From: Rhizobium sp. RU20A
GTDB lineage: Bacteria > Pseudomonadota > Alphaproteobacteria > Rhizobiales > Rhizobiaceae
NCBI RefSeq assembly: GCF_900155885.1
Contig: NZ_FTMB01000009.1
Coordinates: 86,467-150,466 of the forward strand
Reading direction: 5' to 3'
DNA: 64,000 nucleotides
The stretch's first letter is position 1. Every line of letters begins with the position of its first letter. The notes under the pieces are model-generated. The model had not been told where the DNA came from and made no database searches. It was given only the letters and a program-made list of their open reading frames with translations. Positions 18,698 to 26,289 of the stretch are shown here, one piece after another. The translations under genes and the position numbers were made by a program.

Positions 18698-19639
18698 ATG
18701 ATCAAGCGTATCCTGCGCCACGAAACGATCCTCGCGCTGCTGACCGTCATCGTCCTGGCCATCCTCGCCTATCAGTCCGACAAGTTCTTCACGGTCGACA
18801 ACCTCCTCAACCAGGGACGCCTGATGACGGAAGTCGGGCTGGTTGCCGTGATCATGACCTTCGTCATCGTCACCGGCGGCATTGATCTGTCGGTCGGCTC
18901 CATCGTCGGGCTGACGGCGATCCTGACGGGCGTGTTCTGGAAGTCGCTCGGCCTGCCGCTGCCGCTCGCCGCCTTCGCGGCCATTGCCTGCGGCACCTTC
19001 GGCGGCTTCATGAACGGCGTCATCATCACCCGCTTCAAGGTGCCGCCGCTGATCGCGACGCTGGCAACGCTGGCGCTCTATCGCGGCCTTGCCGAGGGCA
19101 TCAGCCAGGCGCGTTCCGTGCGCGGCTATCCCGAGTCGTTCTACGTGCTCGGCCAGGGCAACATGCTCGGCGTGCCGACGCAGCTCTGGCTTCTCATCAT
19201 CACCGCCATCGTCGCCGGTGTCGTGCTCGGCTACACCCGCTGGGGCCGCACGGTGTATGCGATCGGCAGCAACGAGGTGGCTGCCCGCTTCTCGGGCCTG
19301 CCGGTCGACCGCGCCAAACTCGCCGTCTACACGGCTTCGGGCTTTGCGGCGGCTGTTGCCGGTGTCATTCTGGTCTCGCGGGTATCGACCACCCGGTCCG
19401 ACATGGGCACCGGCCTCGAGCTCGACGCCATCACCGCCGTCGTTCTCGGCGGCACCTCGATCTTCGGCGGACGCGGCACGGTCATCGGCACGCTGCTCGG
19501 CCTGATCCTGATCCAGGCGTTGAAGAACGGCCTGTCGCTGGCCGGCATCAAGGGCGACGGAACCATCGTGCTCATCGGCGTGGTGCTCATCCTCACCATT
19601 CTGATCAGCAACATCGTTCACCGGGACGGCAACCGGTAG
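18698..19639 (+). CDS. Sugar ABC importer permease 2
   Basis: A 313-residue CUT2 permease. The family phrase VIVTGGIDLSVGSIVGL, the loop AIGSNEVAARFSGLPVD and the gly-rich AVVLGGTSIFGGRGTVIGTLLG are all present. It partners the preceding permease. The start at 18698 follows GAGGAACC. The binding-protein gene begins 66 bases downstream. Confidence 0.94.
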   Translation: MIKRILRHETILALLTVIVLAILAYQSDKFFTVDNLLNQGRLMTEVGLVAVIMTFVIVTGGIDLSVGSIVGLTAILTGVFWKSLGLPLPLAAFAAIACGTFGGFMNGVIITRFKVPPLIATLATLALYRGLAEGISQARSVRGYPESFYVLGQGNMLGVPTQLWLLIITAIVAGVVLGYTRWGRTVYAIGSNEVAARFSGLPVDRAKLAVYTASGFAAAVAGVILVSRVSTTRSDMGTGLELDAITAVVLGGTSIFGGRGTVIGTLLGLILIQALKNGLSLAGIKGDGTIVLIGVVLILTILISNIVHRDGNR

Positions 19640-19705
19640 GGAAAAAGACGTCAGGCTGCTTTGCCAGAGGAACCGGCAGCCGCGTCACAAGGAGGAGAAA
19701 CCGAA

Positions 19706-20812
19706 ATGAAGAAAGTTCTGCTTGCAAGCCTGGTGAGCCTGTCGCTCTCCGCCAGCTTCGTTCACGCCCAGTCGGCCTATACCGGCGGCGACGACCTGCC
19801 GACCAACCCGCTCGCCTGCGACGGTGCGGCCGGCGAAGTCGCCTCCAAGCCCTATGACGGCGGCGAGCCGACCAATGCGCCGGACCGCAAGGGCAAGACG
19901 ATCAATGTCGTCGACGTGCCGAAGCTCGTCGGCATCGGCTACTTCAATGCCACCTCCAAGGGCATTGCCGATGCGGCCAAGGAAATGGGCACGATGGAGG
20001 CCAAGACGGACGGCCCGACCAAGGCCAACATCGACGACCAGATCACGCTGATCGACAACTACATCACGTCTGGCGTCGACGGCATCCTGTTCGCCGCCAA
20101 CGACCCGGTCGCCATCGCGCCGGTGCTGAAGAAGGCGCTCGCCGCCGGCATCAACGTCGTCGGCTACGACGCCAACGCCGAGCCGGATGCCCGCCAGTGG
20201 TTCGTCAACCAGGCCGAGTTCAACGGCATCGCCAAGTCGGTCATCGACAGCCTCGCTGCCGAAATCGGCAAGGACGGGTCCTTCGCCATCGTGACCTCCA
20301 CCTTCACGACGCCGAACCAGGCCCGCTGGATCGCCGAAATGGCTGCCTACCAGGCCAAGTGCTATCCCGACATGAAGTGGCTGGAAACGGTCGAAGCCCA
20401 GGAAGACAACATCCTGTCCTTCAACCAGGCCAACACGCTGATCAACAAGTACGGTCCGGAACTGAAGGGCATCGTCGGCATGACCTCGGTTGCAACGCCG
20501 GCTGCCGCCGACGCTGTCACCCAGGCCGGCAAGTGCGGCTCGATCGCCGTCGTCGGTCTCGCCACGCCGAATGCCATGAAGCCCTACGTCTCGTCGGATT
20601 GCGTCAAGTCCGTCGTCCTGTGGAACCCGGTCGATCTCGGCTACGCCGCGGCTTATGTGCTGCGCGCTGCCGCCGATGGCGACCTGAAGGCCGGCGCCAC
20701 CTCGGTCAAGGCCGGCAAGCTCGGCGAACTGAAGGTCATCAACGGCTCCGAAATCCTGCTCGGCTCGCCCTTCGTCTTCACCAAGGACAATATCAACAAC
20801 TTCGACTTCTAA
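19706..20812 (+). CDS. Periplasmic sugar-binding protein of the LsrB/RhaS group
   Basis: A 368-residue secreted binding protein (Peripla_BP_4 fold). The signal peptide MKKVLLASLVSLSLSASFVHA ends at Ala-Gln. It aligns well by eye with LsrB: PKLVGIGYFNATSKGI, DGPTKANIDDQITLIDNYI, VVGYDANAEPD and the closing VFTKDNINNFDF. Of the six residues LsrB uses for AI-2 (Lys35, Asp116, Asp166, Gln167, Pro220, Ala222 from memory), only Lys, the first Asp and Gln appear kept. The others read Asn, Met and Ser. A sugar such as rhamnose or another deoxysugar is therefore likelier than AI-2. ATG 19706 follows AAGGAGGAG. It ends the ABC operon and is followed by a strong terminator. Confidence 0.88.
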   Translation: MKKVLLASLVSLSLSASFVHAQSAYTGGDDLPTNPLACDGAAGEVASKPYDGGEPTNAPDRKGKTINVVDVPKLVGIGYFNATSKGIADAAKEMGTMEAKTDGPTKANIDDQITLIDNYITSGVDGILFAANDPVAIAPVLKKALAAGINVVGYDANAEPDARQWFVNQAEFNGIAKSVIDSLAAEIGKDGSFAIVTSTFTTPNQARWIAEMAAYQAKCYPDMKWLETVEAQEDNILSFNQANTLINKYGPELKGIVGMTSVATPAAADAVTQAGKCGSIAVVGLATPNAMKPYVSSDCVKSVVLWNPVDLGYAAAYVLRAAADGDLKAGATSVKAGKLGELKVINGSEILLGSPFVFTKDNINNFDF

Positions 20813-20837
20813 GTCGAGAACGTTCAACCTTGAACGG

Positions 20838-20864
20838 GAAGAGCCGGCCCTTGGGCCGGCTCTT
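20838..20864 (+). terminator. Terminator of the sugar ABC operon
   Basis: GAAGAGCCGGCCC-TT-GGGCCGGCTCTTC is a near-perfect 12-13 bp stem 26 bases after the binding-protein stop, followed by a short T-containing run (TGCGTTT). Confidence 0.85.
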
Positions 20865-20995
20865 CTGCGTTTGATGTTCGAAAGGTGCCGTATCGGGGTC
20901 GCAGATGCAAGACGGGGTCACCTTCAAGATGACCCGACCCAGTCATCCTGGCTCCAAAAGACGTCTCCGTTCGGGAAGCCCGTCACCCCACGATC

Positions 20996-21080
20996 CGTTA
21001 TCCTCGGCCCCCGAGCCGAGGATCCACCCTCAGCCGCCGGTCGGGCCGCATGGGTCCTCGGGTCAAGCCCGAGGACGACG
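20996..21080. repeat. Two-armed intergenic palindrome, family 1
   Basis: The left arm, ATCCTCGGCCCCCGAGCCGA, is diverged; the right arm CCTCGGGTCAAGCCCGAGG is canonical. They flank about 35 bases. It lies between the sugar operon terminator and the copper chaperone gene; no other feature is seen in this gap of about 265 bases. Confidence 0.8.
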
Positions 21081-21129
21081 GTGGAGAGGGAACGGGTCCT
21101 CCGCTCGTGGTGCTGCGAGTTGCCCGTCC

Positions 21130-21642
21130 TCAATGCGCCGTATGATCTTCCGCGCCAGCCGCGCCGTGCTTGGAGTGATCCTCGGCCTTGGGATTGGCGC
21201 CATCCACCTTGAACTCCACGTCGACCGTGCCGGCCTTCTCGAAGGTGAGCGTCGCCTTGATCATCTCGCCTTCCTTGAAACCTTCCGGCACGTTCATGAA
21301 CATCAGGTGGTAGCCGCCCGGCTTCAGCTCGGTCGTCTGTCCCGCGGGAATGGCGAGGCCATCGGGCAGCGCGCGCATCTTCATCACGTCGTTCTCCATG
21401 GTCATTTCATGGATCTGGACCTCCGGCGCGCGGTCGGAGGTCACGGAAACCAGCCTGTCGTCGGCCGTGCCGGTGTTCTCGATCTTCATGAAGCCACCGC
21501 CGACCTTCTGGCCGGGCAGCATGGCCTTGGAGAAGGGATGGCCGATCTTCAGCGGGCCGACGGAATAGCCATGGGCGAGAACGGCGCCGGCGGTGGCGAG
21601 CGTCAGGGCGGCAACGGCGAAAAGGGTCTTGAGGGTCTTCAT
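21130..21642 (-). CDS. PCu(A)C-family periplasmic copper chaperone
   Basis: A 170-residue exported protein with signal peptide MKTLKTLFAVAALTLATAGA then VLA. The mature part is a cupredoxin-like PCu(A)C domain with the Cu(I) ligands in HEMTMENDVMKM and GYHLMFM, matching the H(M)...M...HxM pattern. A His-rich tail (EDHSKHGAAGAEDHTAH) could add a second metal site. The family delivers copper to the CuA centre of cytochrome oxidase. It is the second gene after a DUF2946-like gene, both minus strand, a pairing common for copper handling. RBS GGAGA precedes ATG 21642. Confidence 0.92.
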   Translation of the reverse strand: MKTLKTLFAVAALTLATAGAVLAHGYSVGPLKIGHPFSKAMLPGQKVGGGFMKIENTGTADDRLVSVTSDRAPEVQIHEMTMENDVMKMRALPDGLAIPAGQTTELKPGGYHLMFMNVPEGFKEGEMIKATLTFEKAGTVDVEFKVDGANPKAEDHSKHGAAGAEDHTAH

Positions 21643-21733
21643 GGTATGTCTCCTGTCACCGCGGATGCGGGCCTCTCACGGGCACACGGCATCGGCGGCG
21701 GATGGGTGGTGTCACTGGGAAGGATTGCGGGCG

Positions 21734-22117
21734 TCAGCCGAGACGAGGCGGCGCGCGGGGACCCTGTCCATCGTGGCGGACGACCTTGACGGGCGCGGCG
21801 TGCGAAGGCGCGATGCCGGAGAGCAGGACAGGCAAGTTGACGGGAAGGCAGTCGCCGGTCGGGAGTGGTGGCAGCAGGCTCGCGCCGATGCGGCAGGCTT
21901 CGCAGCTCTTGCCGGCAAGCTTCAGCTTGCCGTCGGCACTGGCGGGTTGGCACAGATCCGCCAGCGTTCCGTCCGGCAGCGTGTAGGACAGCGGCACGGC
22001 CGTGCCGGCCTCAGCGAAGGCCTGCAGCGGGGGCTGATGCGCAAGGCTGAGGAACAGCAGCGCGAGCACGCAAAGCGCCCTTGCCAGTCCATCCCTGATC
22101 GAAGCCGTGCGTCGCAC
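21734..22117 (-). CDS. DUF2946-like exported protein, copper-associated
   Basis: A 127-residue protein with one N-terminal hydrophobic segment (ALCVLALLFLSLAHQPPLQAFA) and a short periplasmic region containing CQPAS and the motif KSCEACRIGASLLPP. The paired cysteines and genomic link to the PCu(A)C gene are typical of DUF2946, whose function is unknown but which is frequent in copper loci. I chose GTG 22117 because GGGGAGAGACC precedes it; an ATG 18 codons upstream gives an arginine-rich start without a ribosome site. The gap to the chaperone is about 90 bases. Confidence 0.7.
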   Translation of the reverse strand: MRRTASIRDGLARALCVLALLFLSLAHQPPLQAFAEAGTAVPLSYTLPDGTLADLCQPASADGKLKLAGKSCEACRIGASLLPPLPTGDCLPVNLPVLLSGIAPSHAAPVKVVRHDGQGPRAPPRLG

Positions 22118-22203
22118 CCTGGTCTCTCCCCGTCTCCTGCGAGCTCTACCCCGGTCGGCCGGGCGGTGCAATGCGGCAAATTGGGAGGGGTCGCCAAATG
22201 CGA

Positions 22204-22233
22204 AACGGGCAGACGATGGCGCGCCTGCCCGTT
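22204..22233 (-). terminator. Hairpin downstream of the TerC gene
   Basis: AACGGGCAG and CTGCCCGTT form a 9-bp stem with a 12-base loop, 24 bases past the stop of the TerC-family gene. The T run is weak. Confidence 0.55.
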
Positions 22234-22256
22234 CCGTTTCAGTCGATGGCCGCCGC

Positions 22257-23255
22257 TTATTCGCCGACCGGACGCTCCAGCGTCTCGGGCTTGCGGGTCT
22301 TGATCAGGCTCCAGATCACGCCGGCGGCGATGATCGCGAAGGTCACACCCAGCGAGATGGCGGCGGGGAACTTCTCCAGGCCCATGAGGTCGGCGACGAA
22401 GACCTTCGAGCCGATGAAGACGAGCACGATGGCCAGCGCCGGCTTCAGGTAGTGGAAGCGGTGGATCATGGCAGCCAGCGCGAAGTAGAGGGCACGCAGG
22501 CCGAGGATGGCGAAGATGTTCGAGGTGTAGACGATGAACGGGTCGGTGGTGATGGCGAAGATCGCCGGGACCGAGTCGACTGCGAAGATCACGTCGGCCA
22601 CTTCGATCACAACCAGGGCCATGAAGAGCGGCGTCATGAACCAGACCAGCTTGCCGGTCTTCGGGTGCGGCTTCTTGACGAAGAAGTTCTCGCCATGGTG
22701 CTCGTCCGTCACGTTGAACCGGCGGCGCATGAAGTTGACGAGCGGGTTCTTTGCAATATCCGGCTCCTGGTCACCCACGAACAGCATCTTGATGCCGGTG
22801 AAGATCAGGAAGGCAGCGAAGAGATAGAGGACCCAGCCGAACTCGCTCACCAGCGCGGCGCCAAGGCCGATCATGATGGCGCGCAGCACGATCACGCCGA
22901 GGATGCCCCAGAAGAGCACGCGGTGCTGGTAAACGCGCGGGACGGCGAAGAAGGAGAAGATCAGGGCGATGACGAAGACATTGTCGAGCGCCAGCGTCTT
23001 TTCGACCACGAAGCCGGTGAGATAATTGAGGCCCGCTTCGGAGCCGAGATACCACCAGACCCAGCCGCCGAAGGCGAGGCCAAGGGTAATGTAGAGGGCA
23101 GACAGCTTGAGGCTGTCGCTGACTTCGATCTCCTTGTTCTCCTTATGGAGAATGCCAAGGTCGAAGGCAAGGATAGCGATCACGAGCGAAATGAAGCTGG
23201 CCCACATCCAGATGGGCTTGCCGAGCCAGTCGGCAAAAAGGAAGGCGAAATCCAT
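22257..23255 (-). CDS. TerC-family integral membrane protein (metal efflux/homeostasis type)
   Basis: A 332-residue TerC protein with about nine membrane helices. Family hallmarks are LALDNVFVIALIFSFFAVP with the acidic-asparagine DN in the first half and IEVADVIFAVDSVPAIFAIT in the second. A cytoplasmic loop (residues about 165-205) contains HHGENFF. TerC/Alx relatives export Mn(II) or co-translationally metalate exported enzymes; which applies here is unknown. ATG 23255 (MDFAFLF) has AAGGAA upstream. The leader was inspected for a yybP-ykoY manganese riboswitch but none was recognised. Confidence 0.92.
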   Translation of the reverse strand: MDFAFLFADWLGKPIWMWASFISLVIAILAFDLGILHKENKEIEVSDSLKLSALYITLGLAFGGWVWWYLGSEAGLNYLTGFVVEKTLALDNVFVIALIFSFFAVPRVYQHRVLFWGILGVIVLRAIMIGLGAALVSEFGWVLYLFAAFLIFTGIKMLFVGDQEPDIAKNPLVNFMRRRFNVTDEHHGENFFVKKPHPKTGKLVWFMTPLFMALVVIEVADVIFAVDSVPAIFAITTDPFIVYTSNIFAILGLRALYFALAAMIHRFHYLKPALAIVLVFIGSKVFVADLMGLEKFPAAISLGVTFAIIAAGVIWSLIKTRKPETLERPVGE

Positions 23256-23680
23256 CGTCTTCAGTTCCTTCGCCGGCGATTCTGTCGACAAAGGTCCGAC
23301 ATCGCAGGAGCGCCGGCGGCTCATGCCAGAGGGTCCCGGACCAGGGGTTGGCGATGAGATAAGGCCAGCCTGTGCGCCGTTCAATGAGTCGCCGCTAAAA
23401 AAAGATGATCGCTTGCGATCACATCATTGCGAGATTGCGTGATCGTGTTGTTGGCGGTGCGGTGACGGTCGAAATCTGGCCTGAAGCCGCGTGCTTCATG
23501 CGGGCATGGGATCCCAGACGCTGATCATCGCCACCTTGCTGAGCCTCATCGCCTGGGTCGGCATATCCGATGCCACACGTTCCGGCTATCGGGAAGCCGG
23601 GAAAGTGCACCTGATCCTCGACCTGCACCTGCACGAACGGCTCGGTCTTCTGCAGGATCACTCGACCGAAGTGATGCGGC
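23256..23680. other. Intergenic region upstream of TerC with a TGATCG/CGATCA palindrome
   Basis: About 425 bases lie between phnN and the TerC gene. A 16-base inverted repeat TGATCGCTTGCGATCA at 23406-23421 lies about 150 bases upstream of TerC and overlaps GC-poor sequence, so it may be an operator. An open frame on the plus strand (23506-23724, starting MGSQTLIIATLLSLIAWVG) has a hydrophobic start but no ribosome site and runs into phnN. I do not call it a gene. Confidence 0.35.
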
Positions 23681-24301
23681 TCACAGATCGCCACCCGCGG
23701 CGCTGCCTGACGCCATGCGATTGAAACCGCTGGCAATGTCCTCGATCAGACCGGCAAAGCGTTGCGCGGCACTCTCGATCGGGCCGGAATTGTCGATCAG
23801 CGTGAAGCCGGGACCCATGGACTGCTGCTCGCGGGGCCTACGGGCCAGGCGCGCCGAAATCTCCGCTTCGCTCTCGCGCCCCCGGGCGGCGAGGCGGCGG
23901 GCGAGTATGTCGGGCGTGGCCGTGATGAGGACGCCGTGGATGATGCCGAAGGCACCGCGGAAATCGTCGATCGCATGGCGGCTGCCATTGACGATCACGG
24001 TGCGGCCGGCGGCGATGTCGCAAAGCGCTTGCTTGGGCACGCCGTAGTCCAGCCCATGCGCATGCCAGGACACGGCAAAGTCCCCGGCCTCCCGCATCTG
24101 CCGGAACGTGTCGGCGCAGACGGCATGGTGGGCTTCGCCGCCCGCATCGGCGGGCCGGGTGATCGTGCGCTGCAGGAAGACAATGTCGTCGCGGGGGCCG
24201 AGCAGCGTGCGGGCCGCGGCCATGACGCTGTCCTTGCCAGCGCCGCTCGGGCCAACGACGACAACGAGTCCGCCCTTGCTGATCACGCCACGGTTCATCA
24301 T
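23681..24301 (-). CDS. phnN: Ribose 1,5-bisphosphate phosphokinase PhnN
   Basis: A 206-residue guanylate-kinase-like P-loop enzyme with Walker A GPSGAGKDSV near the N terminus and the substrate region QRTITRPADAGGEAH. PhnN converts ribose 1,5-bisphosphate to PRPP, recycling the ribose after C-P lyase action. It overlaps phnM by four bases (ATGA), the last gene of the phnC-D-E-E-DUF1045-M-N unit. The length is slightly above the usual 185-195 because of a loose C-terminal tail. Confidence 0.93.
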   Translation of the reverse strand: MMNRGVISKGGLVVVVGPSGAGKDSVMAAARTLLGPRDDIVFLQRTITRPADAGGEAHHAVCADTFRQMREAGDFAVSWHAHGLDYGVPKQALCDIAAGRTVIVNGSRHAIDDFRGAFGIIHGVLITATPDILARRLAARGRESEAEISARLARRPREQQSMGPGFTLIDNSGPIESAAQRFAGLIEDIASGFNRMASGSAAGGDL

Positions 24302-25437
24302 GCCACCCGGCGACCTTCGCGCCAGACGGCGCGCACGACGGGGATGCCGGAGGGGCGGCGCACGCGCACCACGTCGGCGCGCAACCCCTCGGCGATGCGG
24401 CCGCGATCATCGAGGCCCACGGCGCGGGCCGGTGTGGCACTGACCATGGCAAGCGCCTTCGGCAGGCTGATCGCCTCGATCTCGTCGGCGAGCAGGAAGG
24501 GCGCGTGGATCAGGCTGAAGGGCACATAGTCCGAAGAGAGCACGTCGAGAACGCCGGCAGCGGCCAGATCCCGGGCGGCGATATTGCCGGAATGGGACTT
24601 ACCACGCACGATATTCGGCGCGCCCATGAGGACGCTGAGGCCGGCCTCGTGCGAGGCGCGGGCCGCTTCCAGCGAGGTCGGGAATTCCGCGAGCCGCACG
24701 CCATGGGCGAGCGATTCCTCCACATGGGCGAGCGTCGCATCGTCATGGCTGGCAATGGCGATTCCACGCTCGATGCAGGCCTTCGACAGGGCTTCGCGGT
24801 GCGGCAGCGAATATTGCGCCGAGAGCGCCAGCTGGCGATCCACGTAGATGGCGAAGGCTTCGTCGGAGAGGCCGCGCTTGGTCTTGTAGTAGAAGACGTA
24901 CTGATCCATCGTCTGGAACTGACGCTGGCCCGGCGCATGGTCCATCAGCGAGACGAGGCGGACCTGCGGATCGTTGCGGAAATCCTCGAAATGCTCGAGC
25001 ACATTGGTGGTCGAGACCTCGCAGCGCAGATGGATGAGATGATCGGCGCGCAGCCGGTCCTCCTTCTTGGCCTCCAGCAGCGCGTCGGCCATGGCGCGCA
25101 TCTCGCCCTTCTCGAAACCATCATCGGCATCCGAGCCGAGGCGCAGGCAGTCGAAGACCGTGGTGATGCCGGAGGTCACGACCTGCGCGTCATGGGCCTG
25201 GATTGCCGCCGTCTTCATCCAGCGCACGCCGGGGCGGGGCGAATAGTGGGATTCGAGGTGGTCGGTGTGCAGTTCCACGAGCCCGGCGATGACGTAGTCG
25301 CCTTCCATGTCCTCGCCGGTGACGCTGGACCCGACGTCGATACCGGCGATGCGGCCCTCGCGGATCACGAGGGAGCCATCGACGATCTCGTCTTCCAGCA
25401 CGATGCGGGCGTTCTTCAGCACGAGTTCCTGGGTCAT
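24298..25437 (-). CDS. phnM: Alpha-D-ribose 1-methylphosphonate 5-triphosphate diphosphatase PhnM
   Basis: A 379-residue amidohydrolase-superfamily enzyme, the usual PhnM length. It removes pyrophosphate from the 5-triphosphate intermediate to give the PhnJ substrate. The metal-site VELHTDHLESHYSPRPGVRW and the later IASHDDAT with metal-site His and Asp are visible. ATG 25437 (MTQELVL) is chosen; the longer reading to 25593 belongs to the antisense of the upstream gene. One base separates it from the DUF1045 gene upstream. Confidence 0.95.
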   Translation of the reverse strand: MTQELVLKNARIVLEDEIVDGSLVIREGRIAGIDVGSSVTGEDMEGDYVIAGLVELHTDHLESHYSPRPGVRWMKTAAIQAHDAQVVTSGITTVFDCLRLGSDADDGFEKGEMRAMADALLEAKKEDRLRADHLIHLRCEVSTTNVLEHFEDFRNDPQVRLVSLMDHAPGQRQFQTMDQYVFYYKTKRGLSDEAFAIYVDRQLALSAQYSLPHREALSKACIERGIAIASHDDATLAHVEESLAHGVRLAEFPTSLEAARASHEAGLSVLMGAPNIVRGKSHSGNIAARDLAAAGVLDVLSSDYVPFSLIHAPFLLADEIEAISLPKALAMVSATPARAVGLDDRGRIAEGLRADVVRVRRPSGIPVVRAVWREGRRVA

Positions 25438-25438
25438 G

Positions 25439-26146
25439 TCAGGTCGTCTTTCCTTCAAGCGCAAGCGCTTCATTGGCGTGGACGCGGAACGGCGCACCGC
25501 GCTCGGTTTCCGCAAAGAGGGTGATGTGGTCGACCGGAACGGGCCGGTCGAGAAGAGGCGCAAAGAGGCTGTCGAGATGGGCGTGCATGGCATCGCGGGC
25601 GGTCTCTTCGACCGGGCCCGTCAGCGTCATGTGAAAGCGGAAGTCGGAGAAGACGTAAGGGTAGCCCCATGCGTGAAGATGGGCGCGCTCGCTCTCCGTC
25701 AGCGTCTCGGGCTTGCGCCTGATGATGTCGGCAGCCGAGAGCGGGGCGCGGAAGGGTTCGAAATCGCGCACGCAGGCAGCGGCGAAGGCCTCGAGCTCGG
25801 GGGCCGGCCCATCCGGCACCAGGGCGAAGAAGGGACCGAGGCGCCCGACGGTGAGGCGCGGAATGGTGAAGGCGGGGGTCACGGACGCAAAGTCCTTCAG
25901 CGCCGTAACGAGCTCCGCCGCCGTGCAGCTGTCAGCCAGCGAGAAGGGCGCCTTCAGCGTGCCGTGAAAGCCGTAGCGGACCGGATCGGCCACGAGGGCG
26001 GCATGCTCGGCCGCGTCATAACCGTCCGGCAGGGGGCCGGCGGGTGCGAGGATCTCGCCGGAAAAGGCATCCCGGCCGAGCCAGCGCGCGGCGGTCCGGG
26101 TCAGCGGATCGGCGGCGGGCGGCGTAAAATAGAGGGCAAAACGCAC
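25439..26146 (-). CDS. DUF1045 2H-phosphoesterase-like phosphonate protein
   Basis: A 235-residue protein of the DUF1045 family seen beside C-P lyase genes. Two HxT motifs, FHGTLKAPF (His61, Thr63) and FHMTLTGPV (His172, Thr174), mark a 2H phosphoesterase fold, which usually opens cyclic phosphodiesters. The operon lacks phnP, whose product opens 5-phosphoribosyl 1,2-cyclic phosphate, the PhnJ product. I therefore infer this protein fills that step. The motifs are seen directly; the reaction is inference. ATG 26146 begins a sub-unit with phnM and phnN that has its own 143-base upstream region. Confidence 0.88.
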   Translation of the reverse strand: MRFALYFTPPAADPLTRTAARWLGRDAFSGEILAPAGPLPDGYDAAEHAALVADPVRYGFHGTLKAPFSLADSCTAAELVTALKDFASVTPAFTIPRLTVGRLGPFFALVPDGPAPELEAFAAACVRDFEPFRAPLSAADIIRRKPETLTESERAHLHAWGYPYVFSDFRFHMTLTGPVEETARDAMHAHLDSLFAPLLDRPVPVDHITLFAETERGAPFRVHANEALALEGKTT

Positions 26147-26208
26147 GGGTTCACGATTCCTGGGAGAAGCAGCGCATCTGGACAGCGCCGGGCCGGACTA
26201 GGCCTGCT

Positions 26209-26248
26209 TCGTGACAGTAGCGTGAATTGCGCATGACCGTGGCGTGAA
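26209..26248 (-). promoter_or_regulatory. Possible Pho-box array upstream of DUF1045-phnMN
   Basis: Read on the minus strand, 7-mers TTCACGC, GTCATGC, TTCACGC and GTCACGA follow each other at an 11-base period, with CTGTCAC at the downstream end. PhoB sites are direct repeats of CTGTCAT-like 7-mers spaced by 11 bases. The match is partial, so this may be an internal PhoB-dependent promoter or chance. Confidence 0.35.
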
Positions 26249-26289
26249 AATGGCTTTCGCCAGTCCGGCTCCGCAAAAGGCCGGGGATA

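Noticed and set aside
19706..20812. Autoinducer-2 (LsrB) assignment for the sugar-binding protein
   Set aside because: Three of six ligand residues differ and lsrF/lsrG are absent; kept as LsrB/RhaS-like only.
23256..23480. Possible yybP-ykoY manganese riboswitch upstream of the TerC gene
   Set aside because: TerC genes often have one, but I could not find its conserved GGGGAGUA-type core in the leader.
23491..23724. Plus-strand 77-codon frame with a hydrophobic start near phnN
   Set aside because: No ribosome site, and it overlaps the end of phnN; not enough to call a gene.
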